From contig NZ_JACIBK010000002.1 of NCBI RefSeq assembly GCF_014195325.1, positions 496,001-560,000 on the forward strand: a DNA stretch of 64,000 bases. Reading direction: 5' to 3'. Shown here one piece after another: positions 28,046 to 36,441 of this stretch (positions are counted from its first letter, which is position 1; each line of letters begins with the position of its first letter). This DNA comes from Rhizobium sp. BK650. Lineage in GTDB: Bacteria; Pseudomonadota; Alphaproteobacteria; Rhizobiales; Rhizobiaceae. The notes under the pieces were generated by a model. It ran no database searches and was not told the DNA's origin. It saw nothing but the letters and a program-made list of their open reading frames with translations. The position numbers and the translations under genes were made by a program.

Positions 28046-28150
28046 TCGATTGCCGCTGCTGTCAAGCAGCCGCGGCCGTCATGCACTGCAGCGTCGACCC
28101 GAAAGTCGAGATCCATCTTCGGAAAACCTTACGCGTTGTCTCATTGGGTA

Positions 28151-28189
28151 AGAGCGTCCTTTTGCGTCCAAATGGACGCATGGCGCTCT
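28151..28189. repeat. Bipartite palindromic repeat, copy 1
   Basis: Outer arms AGAGCG (28151-28156) and CGCTCT (28184-28189) enclose inner arms TGCGTCC (28163-28169) and GGACGCA (28174-28180). The same two-level design with near-identical words appears at 35281-35322. It sits immediately after the lipoprotein gene stop and could fold as a strong hairpin at the 3' end of that mRNA. Confidence 0.65.
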
Positions 28190-28190
28190 A

Positions 28191-28469
28191 TTACGGGAAA
28201 TCAGGCACGATCTGGCGCCGCACCAGCTTCAGGCTGCGGTCGGGCTGGAGGATGTAGGTTTCGTAGACGTGTTCCCCATGCTGATTGTGAAAGTCGTTAT
28301 AGACGGCACTGCCGATCGGCGACTTCGTCAGCTTCGTGCGCGGTTGACCGCCATAGGTGATGCTGCCGGGAATAGGCTCCAACGCAGTCGTATCCACGGC
28401 GGAACAGCCGGCCAGCAAGGGTGCGGCCACAACGGTTGTGGCAAGAAGGGCGGGCACCAGCGCTTTCAT
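28191..28469 (-). CDS. Small lipoprotein of unknown function
   Basis: 92 residues from the ATG at 28469 (an adjacent ATG at 28472 is also possible; GGAGACG spacing favours the second). A signal peptide, MKALVPALLATTVVAAPLLAGC, ends in the lipobox LAGC, so the mature protein starts at the lipid-modified Cys22. The mature part is short (SITYGGQPRTKLTKSP, YETYILQPDRSLKLVRRQ) and resembles no family I can name. It is probably anchored in the outer membrane, since Ser follows the Cys. Confidence 0.78.
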   Translation of the reverse strand: MKALVPALLATTVVAAPLLAGCSAVDTTALEPIPGSITYGGQPRTKLTKSPIGSAVYNDFHNQHGEHVYETYILQPDRSLKLVRRQIVPDFP

Positions 28470-28651
28470 CATCGTCTCCTGGAACCGCACAGCGCGGCGG
28501 TGACACCTGTCGCGAGGTATCCGAGCACCGCAATCCCACTGACTATGCACTGGGCCGGCAGGGCGTGGCAACAAAACTTCGTCTTCCATTTTCAGAAGTA
28601 CTTATGTGCATGACGGCGAGATAAATAACGCCCCGGGACAGGATTTTCCAA

Positions 28652-28677
28652 GGAACCAACGCCCCGCCTCACGTGTT
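28652..28677 (+). promoter_or_regulatory. Candidate EcfG/RpoE2-type promoter of the small exported protein
   Basis: GGAAC (28652-28656), 17 bases, TGTT (28674-28677), fitting the rhizobial general-stress consensus GGAAC-N18/19-TT with a non-ideal first base in the -10 (usually CGTT). The predicted transcription start would be about 20 bases before the ATG. Confidence 0.4.
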
Positions 28678-28704
28678 GAAAAGCTGATTTCAACGCCGGA
28701 GACA

Positions 28705-28971
28705 ATGATGCAAACGCTTATATGCCTGTGGGCGGGAGCCCTCCTGCTCGCAGACGGGGCCTTTGCCGGCTCCGCCTACGCCTCGCTCGAAACCGATATG
28801 AATTATTCGGCCCTGCCGAAAGATCAAATCGCATTGAACGACTATACCAGCACTGCCGTCTGCAAGCCCGCTGAACCGCATTACCTGCCGTCTTTCATTC
28901 GCACTGGAGACGGCACAATTATCGGAGTCGGATATATGGAGATTGATGACGAAAATACCTCCGACTGCTGA
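28705..28971 (+). CDS. Small exported protein of unknown function
   Basis: 88 residues starting MMQTLICLWAGALLLADG, with a signal peptide likely cleaved after SAYA or near it, leaving about 63 residues. The mature part contains two Cys (AVCKPAEPHYLP and the last residue) that could form a disulfide. A second ATG at 28708 has better spacing to GGAGAC. I know no family. The upstream general-stress-like promoter and short size suggest a stress-linked periplasmic protein, but that is inference. Confidence 0.6.
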   Translation: MMQTLICLWAGALLLADGAFAGSAYASLETDMNYSALPKDQIALNDYTSTAVCKPAEPHYLPSFIRTGDGTIIGVGYMEIDDENTSDC

Positions 28972-29066
28972 TGGAAATTTCTGTCAAACGAGGCTCGTCA
29001 GCAGCCTCCCGCAGAGGATACGATCCTCTAATCAACATGATGGCTTGCCGTCGTTCTATTGATGAA

Positions 29067-29099
29067 CGAAACAAAGCCCTGCGCGAACTCGGCGCAGGG
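29067..29099 (-). terminator. Intrinsic terminator of the DUF982 gene
   Basis: On the minus strand CCCTGCGC (29099-29092) pairs with GCGCAGGG (29084-29077) over seven bases, followed by CTTTGTTTCG. It lies about 70 bases after the DUF982 stop codon at 29172. Confidence 0.75.
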
Positions 29100-29171
29100 T
29101 GAAGCGAAGAATTAGACATTGCTCGGTTTCCGGCGGATCGAATTTTTGATGTCGGCATCGCCGCCGAAAGC

Positions 29172-29414
29172 TTAATGCACTTTAAGCTTTGCCTCCTCGG
29201 CCGCCGCCATAAACTCCGCGCGGGCCTCTTCGACGCTTTTCCGACCGTCAAGTGCGGCGCGGCAGGCGCTGCGTGCCTTCAGATATTTCAATCCGCGCAC
29301 GGCAGGCCAATGTTCGGCAAGGCATGCCAAGGCATCGAACGGTCCGTTAACCGTGCGCGCTCCTGACCCTTCGAAACCTACCTTGATCGGACTATTCCAT
29401 CGTTCAGTTGCCAT
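29172..29414 (-). CDS. DUF982 family protein
   Basis: 80 residues from ATG 29414 (MATERWNSPIKVGF) with a strong GGAGGAG; the frame extends 11 residues further without support. VNGPFDALACLAEHWPAVRG and the Lys/Arg-rich ARSACRAALDG are typical of DUF982, a small cytoplasmic family abundant in rhizobia, often in many copies per genome. Function is unknown. A GGAAC-type promoter candidate lies upstream and an intrinsic terminator downstream, so it is a one-gene unit. A second, diverged member is at 36178-36441. Confidence 0.85.
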   Translation of the reverse strand: MATERWNSPIKVGFEGSGARTVNGPFDALACLAEHWPAVRGLKYLKARSACRAALDGRKSVEEARAEFMAAAEEAKLKVH

Positions 29415-29442
29415 CGATGCTCCTCCAGCATGTCTCGATAGA

Positions 29443-29468
29443 AACATTGAATGAAGCCTTCGGGTTCC
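29443..29468 (-). promoter_or_regulatory. Candidate EcfG/RpoE2-type promoter of the DUF982 gene
   Basis: On the minus strand GGAAC (29468-29464), 17 bases, TGTT (29446-29443), the same spacing and -10 variant as the candidate at 28652. Predicted transcription start is about 22 bases before the ATG. Confidence 0.4.
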
Positions 29469-29565
29469 TGTCCCGAGACCTCAAGATGCTAATATTCTAA
29501 CGAAATTTTCGCCGGCAGCAATGGTGGCCGATTGGCGCGGTGGATAATGACTCCGGAGGAGAAGC

Positions 29566-29640
29566 TGGTGCTGCCGAGTGGGATTGAACCACCGACCTCA
29601 CCCTTACCAAGGGTGTGCTCTACCACTGAGCTACGGCAGC
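29566..29640 (-). tRNA. tRNA-Thr (anticodon GGT)
   Basis: On the minus strand GCTGCCG pairs with CGGCAGC at the acceptor. The anticodon stem CACCC/GGGTG holds the loop TTGGTAA with anticodon GGT, the T-loop is TTCAATC, and CCA is encoded (29568-29566). 75 bases including CCA. It reads Thr ACC and ACU codons. A plausible promoter (CTTGCA, 18 bases, CAATAG) lies upstream at about 29720-29690 on the minus strand. Confidence 0.97.
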
Positions 29641-29794
29641 AGGACCAGACGCGTGAAGCGGAAACGCTCAACTCGCGTGAACGGGGCGGCTATTGCCACA
29701 GGTTCGGCAGGAGTGCAAGCCGCAAATTCCAACTTCTCTGGGAATAACGTTCGGAGCACTTTTGGAATGGCGCGAATTCGGTTACTTCTGAGGC

Positions 29795-30004
29795 ATGAAC
29801 GAAGAGACTGAAAAGGCCAGACAGAGCCGGAAAGCGGCCATGGAAGCCCAGGCGGCATTGCGGCGCGAGCGGGCGGCCGAAAAGCTGAGAGAAAATCTTT
29901 CAAGGCGCAAACAGCAGGTGCGCGCCCGCCGTTCGGGCCAGGCGGATGAGACCCAGGGTTTGCCTGCTGCAAAAAAGCCCGCCGCAAAAATGGACGAATC
30001 GTAA
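29795..30004 (+). CDS. Small basic helical protein, unknown
   Basis: 69 residues, dominated by Ala, Arg, Lys and Glu (RKAAMEAQAALRRERAAEKL), predicted to be one long helix with a Lys/Ala-rich tail. ATG 29795 follows GAGGC. It lies 115 bases before murA on the same strand. I do not know a function; low complexity makes any homology call unreliable. Confidence 0.55.
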   Translation: MNEETEKARQSRKAAMEAQAALRRERAAEKLRENLSRRKQQVRARRSGQADETQGLPAAKKPAAKMDES

Positions 30005-30119
30005 TGTTCGGTCCGCGACGAATTGAAGCGTCGGGGGATTTGCTCTAAACACCCCCACTTCTTGCCTTGCCCCCACAGGCAACACTTTCAGGAAAGGCGG
30101 GCCTCGCCCGTAAGTGCAC

Positions 30120-31412
30120 ATGGATCGTATCAGAATTGTCGGCGGTAATGAGCTCAATGGCATCATTCCGATTTCCGGCGCCAAGAATGCCGCGCTGCCG
30201 CTGATGATCGCCTCGCTTTTGACGAGCGATACGTTGACGCTGGAAAACGTGCCACACCTGGCTGATGTCGAATTGTTGATGCGCATCCTGGGTAATCACG
30301 GCGTCGACGTCGCCGTCAACGGCCGCCGGGAGCGCCAGGAAGATTCATACGCCCGCACGATTCATTTCACTTGCCGGACCATCGTCGATACGACCGCTCC
30401 CTATGAACTGGTCGCGAAGATGCGTGCCTCCTTCTGGGTCATCGGTCCGCTTCTGGCTCGCGAGGGCCAAGCCCGCGTTTCGTTGCCGGGCGGCTGCGCC
30501 ATTGGCACGCGCCCAGTCGATCTCTTCATCGAAGGCCTCACCGCGCTCGGCGCGACGATGGAAATCGATGGCGGTTACATCAACGCTAAGGCGCCGCGGG
30601 GCGGTCTCATCGGCACGCACTACACGTTCCCGAAAGTGTCCGTCGGCGCGACGCACGTGCTGATGATGGCAGCAACGCTTGCCCGCGGCACGACCGTGAT
30701 TGGTAATGCTGCACGCGAGCCCGAGGTTGTCGACCTCGCCAATTGCCTGAATGCCATGGGCGCCAAAGTGTCCGGTGCCGGCACCTCAACCATCACCATC
30801 GAGGGCGTCACTTCGCTGTCCGGAGCGCGCCATCGCGTCCTGCCGGATCGTATCGAAACCGGCACCTATGCCATGGCCGTCGCCATGGCCGGCGGCGACG
30901 TCGTGCTCGAAAATACCGACGTGGCCCTCTTGGAAACGGCGTTGGAAACGCTGCGCCGCGCCGGCGCGGAGATCTCGTCGACCAACAATGGCATGCGCAT
31001 CAGGCGCAATGGCGCCGGCATCCAGCCCGTCGATATCGTCACCGATCCGTTCCCGGGCTTCCCGACCGACCTGCAGGCGCAGTTCATGGCGCTGATGACC
31101 CGCTCTTCCGGTGTCTCGCATGTCACCGAAACCATCTTCGAGAACCGTTTCATGCATGTCCAGGAGCTTGCCCGACTAGGTGCTAAGATCTCGCTGTCGG
31201 GCCAGACCGCCAAGATCGAGGGCGTGCAGCGGCTGAAGGGCGCGCCGGTCATGGCGACCGATCTTCGCGCGTCCGTTTCCCTCGTCATCGCCGGCCTTGC
31301 TGCCGAGGGCGAAACAATGGTTTCCCGCGTTTATCACCTCGATCGCGGTTTCGAGCGACTGGAAGAAAAGCTCACGCGCTGCGGTGCAATCGTCGAACGC
31401 GTCAGCGAATAA
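30120..31412 (+). CDS. murA: UDP-N-acetylglucosamine 1-carboxyvinyltransferase
   Basis: 430 residues from ATG 30120 ([14 protein letters not shown]); a GTG two codons earlier is less likely. MurA transfers enolpyruvate from PEP to UDP-GlcNAc, the first committed step of peptidoglycan synthesis. The catalytic Cys126 is in [15 protein letters not shown], so the enzyme has the fosfomycin-sensitive Cys rather than Asp. The N-terminal [11 protein letters not shown] carries the conserved Lys-Asn pair, and the C-terminal [17 protein letters not shown] is also standard. First gene of the housekeeping block; a hairpin follows directly. Confidence 0.97.
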   Translation: MDRIRIVGGNELNGIIPISGAKNAALPLMIASLLTSDTLTLENVPHLADVELLMRILGNHGVDVAVNGRRERQEDSYARTIHFTCRTIVDTTAPYELVAKMRASFWVIGPLLAREGQARVSLPGGCAIGTRPVDLFIEGLTALGATMEIDGGYINAKAPRGGLIGTHYTFPKVSVGATHVLMMAATLARGTTVIGNAAREPEVVDLANCLNAMGAKVSGAGTSTITIEGVTSLSGARHRVLPDRIETGTYAMAVAMAGGDVVLENTDVALLETALETLRRAGAEISSTNNGMRIRRNGAGIQPVDIVTDPFPGFPTDLQAQFMALMTRSSGVSHVTETIFENRFMHVQELARLGAKISLSGQTAKIEGVQRLKGAPVMATDLRASVSLVIAGLAAEGETMVSRVYHLDRGFERLEEKLTRCGAIVERVSE

Positions 31413-31437
31413 TAAAGGGCGCCTCTACGCCCTTTAT
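31412..31437 (+). terminator. Hairpin directly after murA
   Basis: ATAAAGGGCG (31412-31421) and CGCCCTTTAT (31428-31437) form a perfect ten-base stem with loop CCTCTA, overlapping the murA stop. The U-tract is short (TTTAT within the stem foot), so partial read-through into the DUF2948 gene is possible. Confidence 0.6.
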
Positions 31438-31525
31438 CCCGGTTGCGTATTTGGCCGCCGCGCCTTATTTCCGTTGTCTGACAGATCGCCGCAGGTGCGG
31501 CAGAAAGACATGGGATAGAGGCCGG

Positions 31526-31963
31526 ATGGCAGATCTGAAGCTCCTTGCGCTTGATAATGAGGACCTTGCGGTCATTTCCGCACATATGCAGGATAGCGTC
31601 TTCAAGGTGGCGGACATCGACTGGTCGCCGCGCGACAAGCAGTTCGCAATCGCCGCCAACCGTTTTGTTTGGGAAGAGGCGGTCCGCAAGCGCAAGGGTT
31701 TTGAACGCCGCCGTGCCGCCCTTGTATTCAAGCGCGTGCTCTCCGTCCGCTCGATCGGCATCGACCGTTCCCGACGGGACGATGTCCTGTCGCTGCTCGC
31801 CCTGCAATTTAACCAGAAGGGCGACGGGCCGGAAGGCACGCTCGAACTCTCGCTATCGGGTACGGCATCGATTCTCCTCGATGTCGAATGCATCGAAGTG
31901 CAGCTTGCCGATATCGGCGGCGCCTGGGAAACGACTTCCAAACCGCGCCATCCCGGCACCTGA
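31526..31963 (+). CDS. DUF2948 family protein
   Basis: 145 residues starting MADLKLLALDNEDLAVISAHMQ. The pattern ISAHMQDSVFKVADIDW, RRRAALVFKRV and the ending VECIEVQLADIGGAW is the DUF2948 family, found almost only in alphaproteobacteria and commonly just before hisD. Function is unknown. ATG 31526 chosen over the longer frame from 31451 because of family resemblance. 33 bases before hisD, so the two are likely co-transcribed. Confidence 0.82.
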   Translation: MADLKLLALDNEDLAVISAHMQDSVFKVADIDWSPRDKQFAIAANRFVWEEAVRKRKGFERRRAALVFKRVLSVRSIGIDRSRRDDVLSLLALQFNQKGDGPEGTLELSLSGTASILLDVECIEVQLADIGGAWETTSKPRHPGT

Positions 31964-31996
31964 ACGAACGGTTTCGAGTAGAAAAGGAGTACCGCC

Positions 31997-33295
31997 TTGG
32001 CAATCTGGCTCAATCAGGTATCCGACGGTTTCGAGCAGCGTTTCGCGGCCTTTCTGACCACCAAGCGCGAGGTTTCCGAAGACGTCAACGCCGTTGTGCG
32101 TACGATCATCGATGACGTACGCGCACGGGGGGATGTCGCTCTTGCCGAATACTCGAAGAAGTTCGACAGCATCGACTACGCCACCGTGCCGATGCGCGTG
32201 AGCGAAGAAGAGATCGAAAATGCCGTCGAGGTCGTGCCCTCGGAAGTGCTCGGCGCGCTGAAAGTTGCAGCAGTCCGCATCGAAGCCCATCACAGCCGCC
32301 AGATGCCGAAGGACGACATCTATGAGGATGCAATGGGCGTCGGCCTCGGCTCGCGCTGGACCGCGATCGAAGCCGTCGGCCTCTATGTACCGGGCGGCAC
32401 GGCGAGCTATCCAAGCTCGGTTTTGATGAACGCTGTCCCGGCCAAGGTCGCGGGCGTCGATCGTATCGTCATCGCCGTTCCCGCAACCGGTGGCTCGGTC
32501 AATCCGGCGGTGCTGGCGGCCGCAAAGCTTGCCGGCGTTAACGAGATCTACCGCGTCGGCGGTGCGCAGGCAATTGCCGCCCTTGCCTATGGCACCGAAA
32601 CGATCGCCCCCGTCGCCAAGATCACCGGTCCGGGCAATGCCTATGTCGCTGCCGCCAAGCGCCAGGTCTTCGGCACTGTCGGCATCGATATGATCGCTGG
32701 CCCTTCCGAGGTCCTCGTCATTGCCGACAAAGATAACAATCCCGACTGGATCGCCGCCGATCTGCTCGCCCAGGCCGAGCATGACGAGAGCGCCCAGGCG
32801 ATACTGATCACCGACGACGAGGAGTTCGGTAAGGCCGTGGAAGCAGCCGTCGAGCGGCAGCTGAAGACGCTAAACCGTTCGGAAACCGCAGCTGCCAGCT
32901 GGCGCGATTTCGGCGCGATCATCCTCGTGTCCGACCTGAAGCACGCCATTCCGCTCGCAAACCGCATAGCCGCCGAACATCTGGAACTTGCGCTTTCCAA
33001 TCCGGATGCGTTCGTCGACAAAATCCGCAATGCCGGCGCGATCTTCATCGGCGCCCATACGCCCGAAGTGATCGGCGATTACGTCGGCGGTTCCAATCAC
33101 GTGCTGCCGACGGCGCGCTCGGCCCGCTTCTCCTCCGGCCTTTCGGTCCTCGATTTTGTCAAGCGCACCTCGATCCTGCGGCTCGGTCCGCAGCAGCTTC
33201 GCGATCTTGGCCCGGCGGCAATTGCGCTTGCCGTTTCGGAGGGCCTTGATGCCCATGCGCGGTCCGTTGCGATCCGCCTGAACCTCGAAAGGTGA
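31997..33295 (+). CDS. hisD: Histidinol dehydrogenase
   Basis: 432 residues. Oxidises L-histidinol to L-histidine in two NAD-dependent steps, the end of histidine biosynthesis. Clear motifs: [66 protein letters not shown] and [12 protein letters not shown] with the catalytic Glu-His region and zinc ligands; [18 protein letters not shown] near the C-terminus. The start is TTG at 31997, supported by AAAAGGAG upstream and by the protein beginning MAIWLNQ as in relatives. Coupled to the UPF0262 gene four bases after its stop. Confidence 0.96.
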   Translation: MAIWLNQVSDGFEQRFAAFLTTKREVSEDVNAVVRTIIDDVRARGDVALAEYSKKFDSIDYATVPMRVSEEEIENAVEVVPSEVLGALKVAAVRIEAHHSRQMPKDDIYEDAMGVGLGSRWTAIEAVGLYVPGGTASYPSSVLMNAVPAKVAGVDRIVIAVPATGGSVNPAVLAAAKLAGVNEIYRVGGAQAIAALAYGTETIAPVAKITGPGNAYVAAAKRQVFGTVGIDMIAGPSEVLVIADKDNNPDWIAADLLAQAEHDESAQAILITDDEEFGKAVEAAVERQLKTLNRSETAAASWRDFGAIILVSDLKHAIPLANRIAAEHLELALSNPDAFVDKIRNAGAIFIGAHTPEVIGDYVGGSNHVLPTARSARFSSGLSVLDFVKRTSILRLGPQQLRDLGPAAIALAVSEGLDAHARSVAIRLNLER

Positions 33296-33299
33296 GGGA

Positions 33300-33773
33300 A
33301 TGGCAAGGGACGACTTCCGGCTCTGCGACGTTGTCCTTGACGATACGATCGGCCGTTCGACGCCTGACGTCGAACACGAACGGGCGGTTGCGATCTTCGA
33401 TCTGATCGAAGAAAACTCCTTCAAACCCATAGGCCATGCCGGAGGGCCATACCGGCTGAACATCTCGCTGGTCGATTCCAAGCTGGTCTTTGCCATCGCC
33501 ACGGAAAAAGGGGAGGACGTGGCCACTCATATCCTGTCTCTGACGCCCTTCCGGCGGATCGTGAAGGACTATTTCATGATCTGCGAGAGCTATTATGAGG
33601 CGATCCGTTCGGCCTCACCGAGCCGCATCGAAGCGATTGACATGGGCCGGCGCGGTATCCACAATGAAGGCTCCCAAACCTTGAAGGACCGGCTCTCCGG
33701 CAAGATCGACGTCGACTTCGACACGGCCCGGCGGCTCTTCACGCTGGTCTGCGTGCTCTATTGGCGCGGATGA
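33300..33773 (+). CDS. UPF0262 family protein
   Basis: 157 residues ([20 protein letters not shown]). The segments [36 protein letters not shown] and [13 protein letters not shown] identify UPF0262, an alphaproteobacterial family of unknown function found next to hisD. Its start overlaps the hisD stop region (GTGAGGGAATG), and its TGA overlaps the ATG of the phosphatase gene (ATGA), so the three are translationally coupled. Confidence 0.9.
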   Translation: MARDDFRLCDVVLDDTIGRSTPDVEHERAVAIFDLIEENSFKPIGHAGGPYRLNISLVDSKLVFAIATEKGEDVATHILSLTPFRRIVKDYFMICESYYEAIRSASPSRIEAIDMGRRGIHNEGSQTLKDRLSGKIDVDFDTARRLFTLVCVLYWRG

Positions 33774-34255
33774 CGGTGATGGAGCCTCACGTCGAAACCG
33801 AGGACGGAAAGCGGCCAGGCGCCATCCTCTTCATGTGCGGGCTGAATGTCATCCGCTCGCCGATGGCGGAAGTGATCGCCCGTAGCATTCTCCCCGGCAA
33901 TACCTATATAAGGTCTGCCGGCGTTCGCGCCGGCGAGCGTGATCCCTTCGTCGATGTCGTACTGGAGGAAATCGGCCTTTCGCTCGGCCGCCGCCAGCCG
34001 CAGACTCTGGAGGAGCTTGAGGACGATTATTTCGATCTCATCATCACGCTTTCGCCGCAGGCCCATCACGCCGCACTCGAACTGACACGCTCCAGCGCCG
34101 TCGATGTCGTCTACTGGCCGTCCATGGATCCGACGGTGGCGACCGGGACGCGCGAGCAGATATTGGATAGCTATCGCGAGGTTCGCGATCATCTGGCCAG
34201 CCTTATCGAAGGCCGGCTACTCAAGAGAAACGGTATCGCCGCGCAATCGGCGTGA
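33770..34255 (+). CDS. Low-molecular-weight protein-tyrosine-phosphatase-like protein
   Basis: 161 residues if ATG 33770 (overlapping the upstream TGA) is used; ATG 33779 is an alternative. The phosphate loop is Cys23-GLNVI-Arg29-Ser, the CX5RS signature of the LMW-PTP/arsenate reductase fold. It lacks the second Cys (CxGNxCRS) of canonical tyrosine phosphatases. Asp120-Pro in [12 protein letters not shown] is the expected general acid. Fold call is firm; substrate (phosphotyrosine, arsenate or other) is not. Conserved position between UPF0262 and infA suggests a housekeeping role. Confidence 0.85.
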   Translation: MTVMEPHVETEDGKRPGAILFMCGLNVIRSPMAEVIARSILPGNTYIRSAGVRAGERDPFVDVVLEEIGLSLGRRQPQTLEELEDDYFDLIITLSPQAHHAALELTRSSAVDVVYWPSMDPTVATGTREQILDSYREVRDHLASLIEGRLLKRNGIAAQSA

Positions 34256-34375
34256 AACAAAAGTCAGAAAGCCCGATCTACGAGGTTCACAAATCCCCGT
34301 TGATTGTGTAGTTTCCGCGCAAATTTTTGGGCGCCTTGCGCCTCTTTATCCAACATACAGGAAGAAAACCCTTAA

Positions 34376-34594
34376 ATGCCGAAAGAAGAAGTCCTCGAAT
34401 TCCCGGGTATCGTAACCGAACTTCTGCCGAATGCGACATTCCGCGTGAAGCTCGAAAACGAGCATGAGATCATTGCTCACACCGCCGGCCGCATGCGCAA
34501 GAACCGCATCCGCGTTCTCGCCGGCGACAAGGTTCTGGTCGAAATGACGCCCTATGACCTGACGAAGGGCCGCATCACCTACCGCTTCAAGTAA
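34376..34594 (+). CDS. infA: Translation initiation factor IF-1
   Basis: 72 residues, exact family length. OB-fold protein ([53 protein letters not shown]) that binds the 30S A site during initiation. Upstream, a short GGCGC/GCGCC hairpin with TCTTTAT at about 34330-34350 may attenuate or end the preceding transcript. Confidence 0.98.
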   Translation: MPKEEVLEFPGIVTELLPNATFRVKLENEHEIIAHTAGRMRKNRIRVLAGDKVLVEMTPYDLTKGRITYRFK

Positions 34595-34651
34595 GCTTGG
34601 TCTGCGAAACTCGATGAGCTTTCGCTCCCGCCTGCCGATGGTCGAGGTTCC

Positions 34652-35272
34652 ATGGCGCTGAAATACAAGCTCATTCTGGCTTCGGGCTCGCCCCGCCGCG
34701 TCGATCTGCTTAACCAGGCCGGCATCGAGCCTTCGCGCCTGATGCCGATGGATATCGACGAGGCACCGAAGAAGTCGGAACATCCGCGCTCGCTCGCCCG
34801 CCGCCTTTCGGGCGAAAAAGCGGAGGCGGCACTCGCTGCCGTCAAGGGCGACATTACCTGGAAGGGCAGCTATATACTGTCCGCCGATACGGTCGTTGCC
34901 GTTGGTCGCCGCATTCTCGGCAAGGCGGAATTCGCCGATGAGGCATCGAATTCCCTGCACCTGCTCTCAGGCCGCAACCATGTCGTTTATACGGGCATCT
35001 GTCTGATCACGCCCGATCGCAAGGTGCGCCAGAAGATCGTCGAGACCAAGGTGCGCTTCAAGCGCCTGTCGAGTTTCGAGATCGAAAACTACATTGCCTC
35101 CGGCCAGTGGCGCGGCAAGGCCGGCGCTTACGGCATCCAGGGCCTGGCAGGCACGTTCGTGCAGAAAATGGTGGGTTCCTACACCAATGTCGTAGGACTG
35201 CCGCTTTATGAAACCATCCTGCTTCTGACCGGCGAGGGCTTCGATGTCCACAGCCGTTGGCCCGAGGGCTGA
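34652..35272 (+). CDS. maf: Maf-like nucleoside triphosphate pyrophosphatase
   Basis: 206 residues. The N-terminal [14 protein letters not shown] is the Maf signature, followed by [29 protein letters not shown] and [16 protein letters not shown], all active-site segments. Maf proteins hydrolyse non-canonical or modified nucleotides (dTTP/UTP/pseudo-UTP or m7GTP types) and have been linked to septum control. It is 57 bases after infA and probably co-transcribed with it. Confidence 0.94.
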   Translation: MALKYKLILASGSPRRVDLLNQAGIEPSRLMPMDIDEAPKKSEHPRSLARRLSGEKAEAALAAVKGDITWKGSYILSADTVVAVGRRILGKAEFADEASNSLHLLSGRNHVVYTGICLITPDRKVRQKIVETKVRFKRLSSFEIENYIASGQWRGKAGAYGIQGLAGTFVQKMVGSYTNVVGLPLYETILLLTGEGFDVHSRWPEG

Positions 35273-35280
35273 TCTCCTGC

Positions 35281-35370
35281 TAGAGCGCCGTGCGTTTTTT
35301 CGGACGCACAAAGGGCGCTCTACCGTTTTGAATCGACGCATCGGGCTTTCCCAAAATCGAACGATTTTCG
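35281..35370. repeat. Bipartite palindromic repeat, copy 2, with adjoining palindrome
   Basis: TAGAGCGCC (35281-35289) and GGCGCTCTA (35314-35322) are perfect outer arms; GTGCGT (35290-35295) and ACGCAC (35304-35309) are inner arms. 31 bases on, AAAATCG-AA-CGATTTT (35353-35368) is a further perfect palindrome. The first part matches the element at 28151-28189 in design and wording, so it is a dispersed repeat. It fills the spacer between maf and yacG. Confidence 0.7.
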
Positions 35371-35394
35371 AGCCGGTGCCGTAGGAGGAAAAAT

Positions 35395-35607
35395 ATGTCC
35401 GATGAAATGAAGACTGGCGGCAATGTAGAGCCGCTGCGCAAGACGCGTCCGTGCCCGGAATGCGGCAAACCGTCGAACCGCGAGCACTATCCCTTCTGTT
35501 CCAACCGTTGCCGCGAGGTAGACCTGTCGCGCTGGCTGACGGGTTCATACGCCATCCCCGTGGCCGACGATGAGACAAAGGCGGATTACCCCGACGAGGA
35601 AAACTAG
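35395..35607 (+). CDS. yacG: DNA gyrase inhibitor YacG
   Basis: 70 residues, a small zinc protein. The four Cys are Cys20, Cys23 (CPECGKP), Cys35 and Cys39 (CSNRCREVDLSRWLTG), the exact YacG signature. In E. coli YacG binds GyrB and blocks DNA binding. ATG 35395 follows AGGAGGAAAA. It follows maf across a repeat element, in the usual rhizobial order. Confidence 0.95.
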   Translation: MSDEMKTGGNVEPLRKTRPCPECGKPSNREHYPFCSNRCREVDLSRWLTGSYAIPVADDETKADYPDEEN

Positions 35608-35685
35608 GTTCTCCACCGCGAAGCCTTTATTTTTCCTCGCAAATCGCCAAAATCCGCAGAGCCGTCAAAAAACTATCATTTGATG

Positions 35686-35713
35686 CTTGCCATGGGCGAA
35701 CAAGATGCTATAA
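35686..35713 (+). promoter_or_regulatory. Housekeeping-type promoter of tRNA-Phe
   Basis: CTTGCC (35686-35691), 16 bases, CTATAA (35708-35713), close to the rhizobial vegetative consensus CTTGAC-N17-CTATAT. The tRNA starts 71 bases further on. Confidence 0.6.
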
Positions 35714-35783
35714 CCCCGCTCGCTTCCGGGGCGAACCAAGGCCCTGACGTTCCAACTGGAATGTTTCTTAGGAAGCGTGGTTA

Positions 35784-35859
35784 GCCCAGGTAGCTCAGTT
35801 GGTAGAGCAGCGGATTGAAAATCCGCGTGTCACTGGTTCGATTCCGGTCCTGGGCACCA
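35784..35859 (+). tRNA. tRNA-Phe (anticodon GAA)
   Basis: GCCCAGG pairs with CCTGGGC, the D-arm is GCTCAGTTGGTAGAGC, the anticodon stem CGGAT/ATCCG holds TTGAAAA with anticodon GAA, the T-loop is TTCGATT, and CCA is encoded. 76 bases. tRNA 3' ends are frequent insertion points; I saw no second copy of its 3' end downstream. Confidence 0.98.
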
Positions 35860-36122
35860 TTTGATCTTCCGATGAATTGGCCTGTTTTCGCTCGTCGAAA
35901 GGCTTCGCTCCACAGAGCGGGCACTACATCGGTTACTGCGTTAAATCTGTGAGCGAAAACCCAAAGGCAGTTCGGCCTGCATGATTTGTGAGCCTGTGCT
36001 GGCCTCCTGTTCCTCCACCGATTTGAACATTCAATTCGAGCATCTAATGGCTGGTGCCCGAAGCTGGCGACGTGGCATCAAGCGCGCTTTGATAGGTCCT
36101 GGCACCCCTGCTACACGGATTG
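35860..36122. other. Gene-free stretch after tRNA-Phe
   Basis: No frame here looks coding. GC content falls compared with the flanking genes. I found no repeat of the tRNA end, no integrase fragment, no NifA upstream element (TGT-N10-ACA) and no NtrC site, although a sigma-54 promoter follows directly. Confidence 0.5.
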
Positions 36123-36123
36123 G

Positions 36124-36139
36124 TGGCACGCCTCTTGCA
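36124..36139 (+). promoter_or_regulatory. Sigma-54 (RpoN) -24/-12 promoter
   Basis: TGGCACG (36124-36130), four bases CCTC, TTGCA (36135-36139): an exact match to the consensus TGGCACG-N4-TTGCW, with the invariant GG and GC exactly 12 bases apart. Predicted transcription start is near 36150, about 28 bases before the DUF982 ATG. Confidence 0.75.
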
Positions 36140-36177
36140 AGGTTACCAATATGTTCTTTCCTTAGGAACCAAGTGCC

Positions 36178-36441
36178 ATGGATTGGGACACCTCGGCCGA
36201 ATTTGCTCCACTTATCCTTGTCTTCGAAGACAGGCGCCAACGCATAACTATTCGTACCGTCGGAGAAGCCGCCAACGCTCTGATGAGGGAATGGCCATCC
36301 GACGACGGCGAGGAATTCCTGTCGGCTGTCAGAGCCTGCTTGGATGTGATTAATGGCAAGGCGGATGCAGACCAGCTGCGGAAAGCGATCATACGGGCTG
36401 CAAACGAAGCGGGCATTACAGTTATCACTGTTCTTCAATGA
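36178..36441 (+). CDS. DUF982 family protein behind a sigma-54 promoter
   Basis: 87 residues (MDWDTSAEFAPLILVFED). TVGEAANALMREWPSDDGEEF and AVRACLDVINGKADADQLR fit DUF982, the same small rhizobial family as the gene at 29172-29414 but clearly diverged. AGGAA precedes the ATG by nine bases. Function is unknown. The sigma-54 promoter would tie it to nitrogen, C4-dicarboxylate or another enhancer-activated signal. It lies between tRNA-Phe and the ku gene on the same strand. Confidence 0.85.
   Translation: MDWDTSAEFAPLILVFEDRRQRITIRTVGEAANALMREWPSDDGEEFLSAVRACLDVINGKADADQLRKAIIRAANEAGITVITVLQ

Noticed and set aside
34330..34350. Terminator before infA
   Set aside because: Stem of only five pairs with a short U-run; noted in the infA entry but too weak for a separate call.
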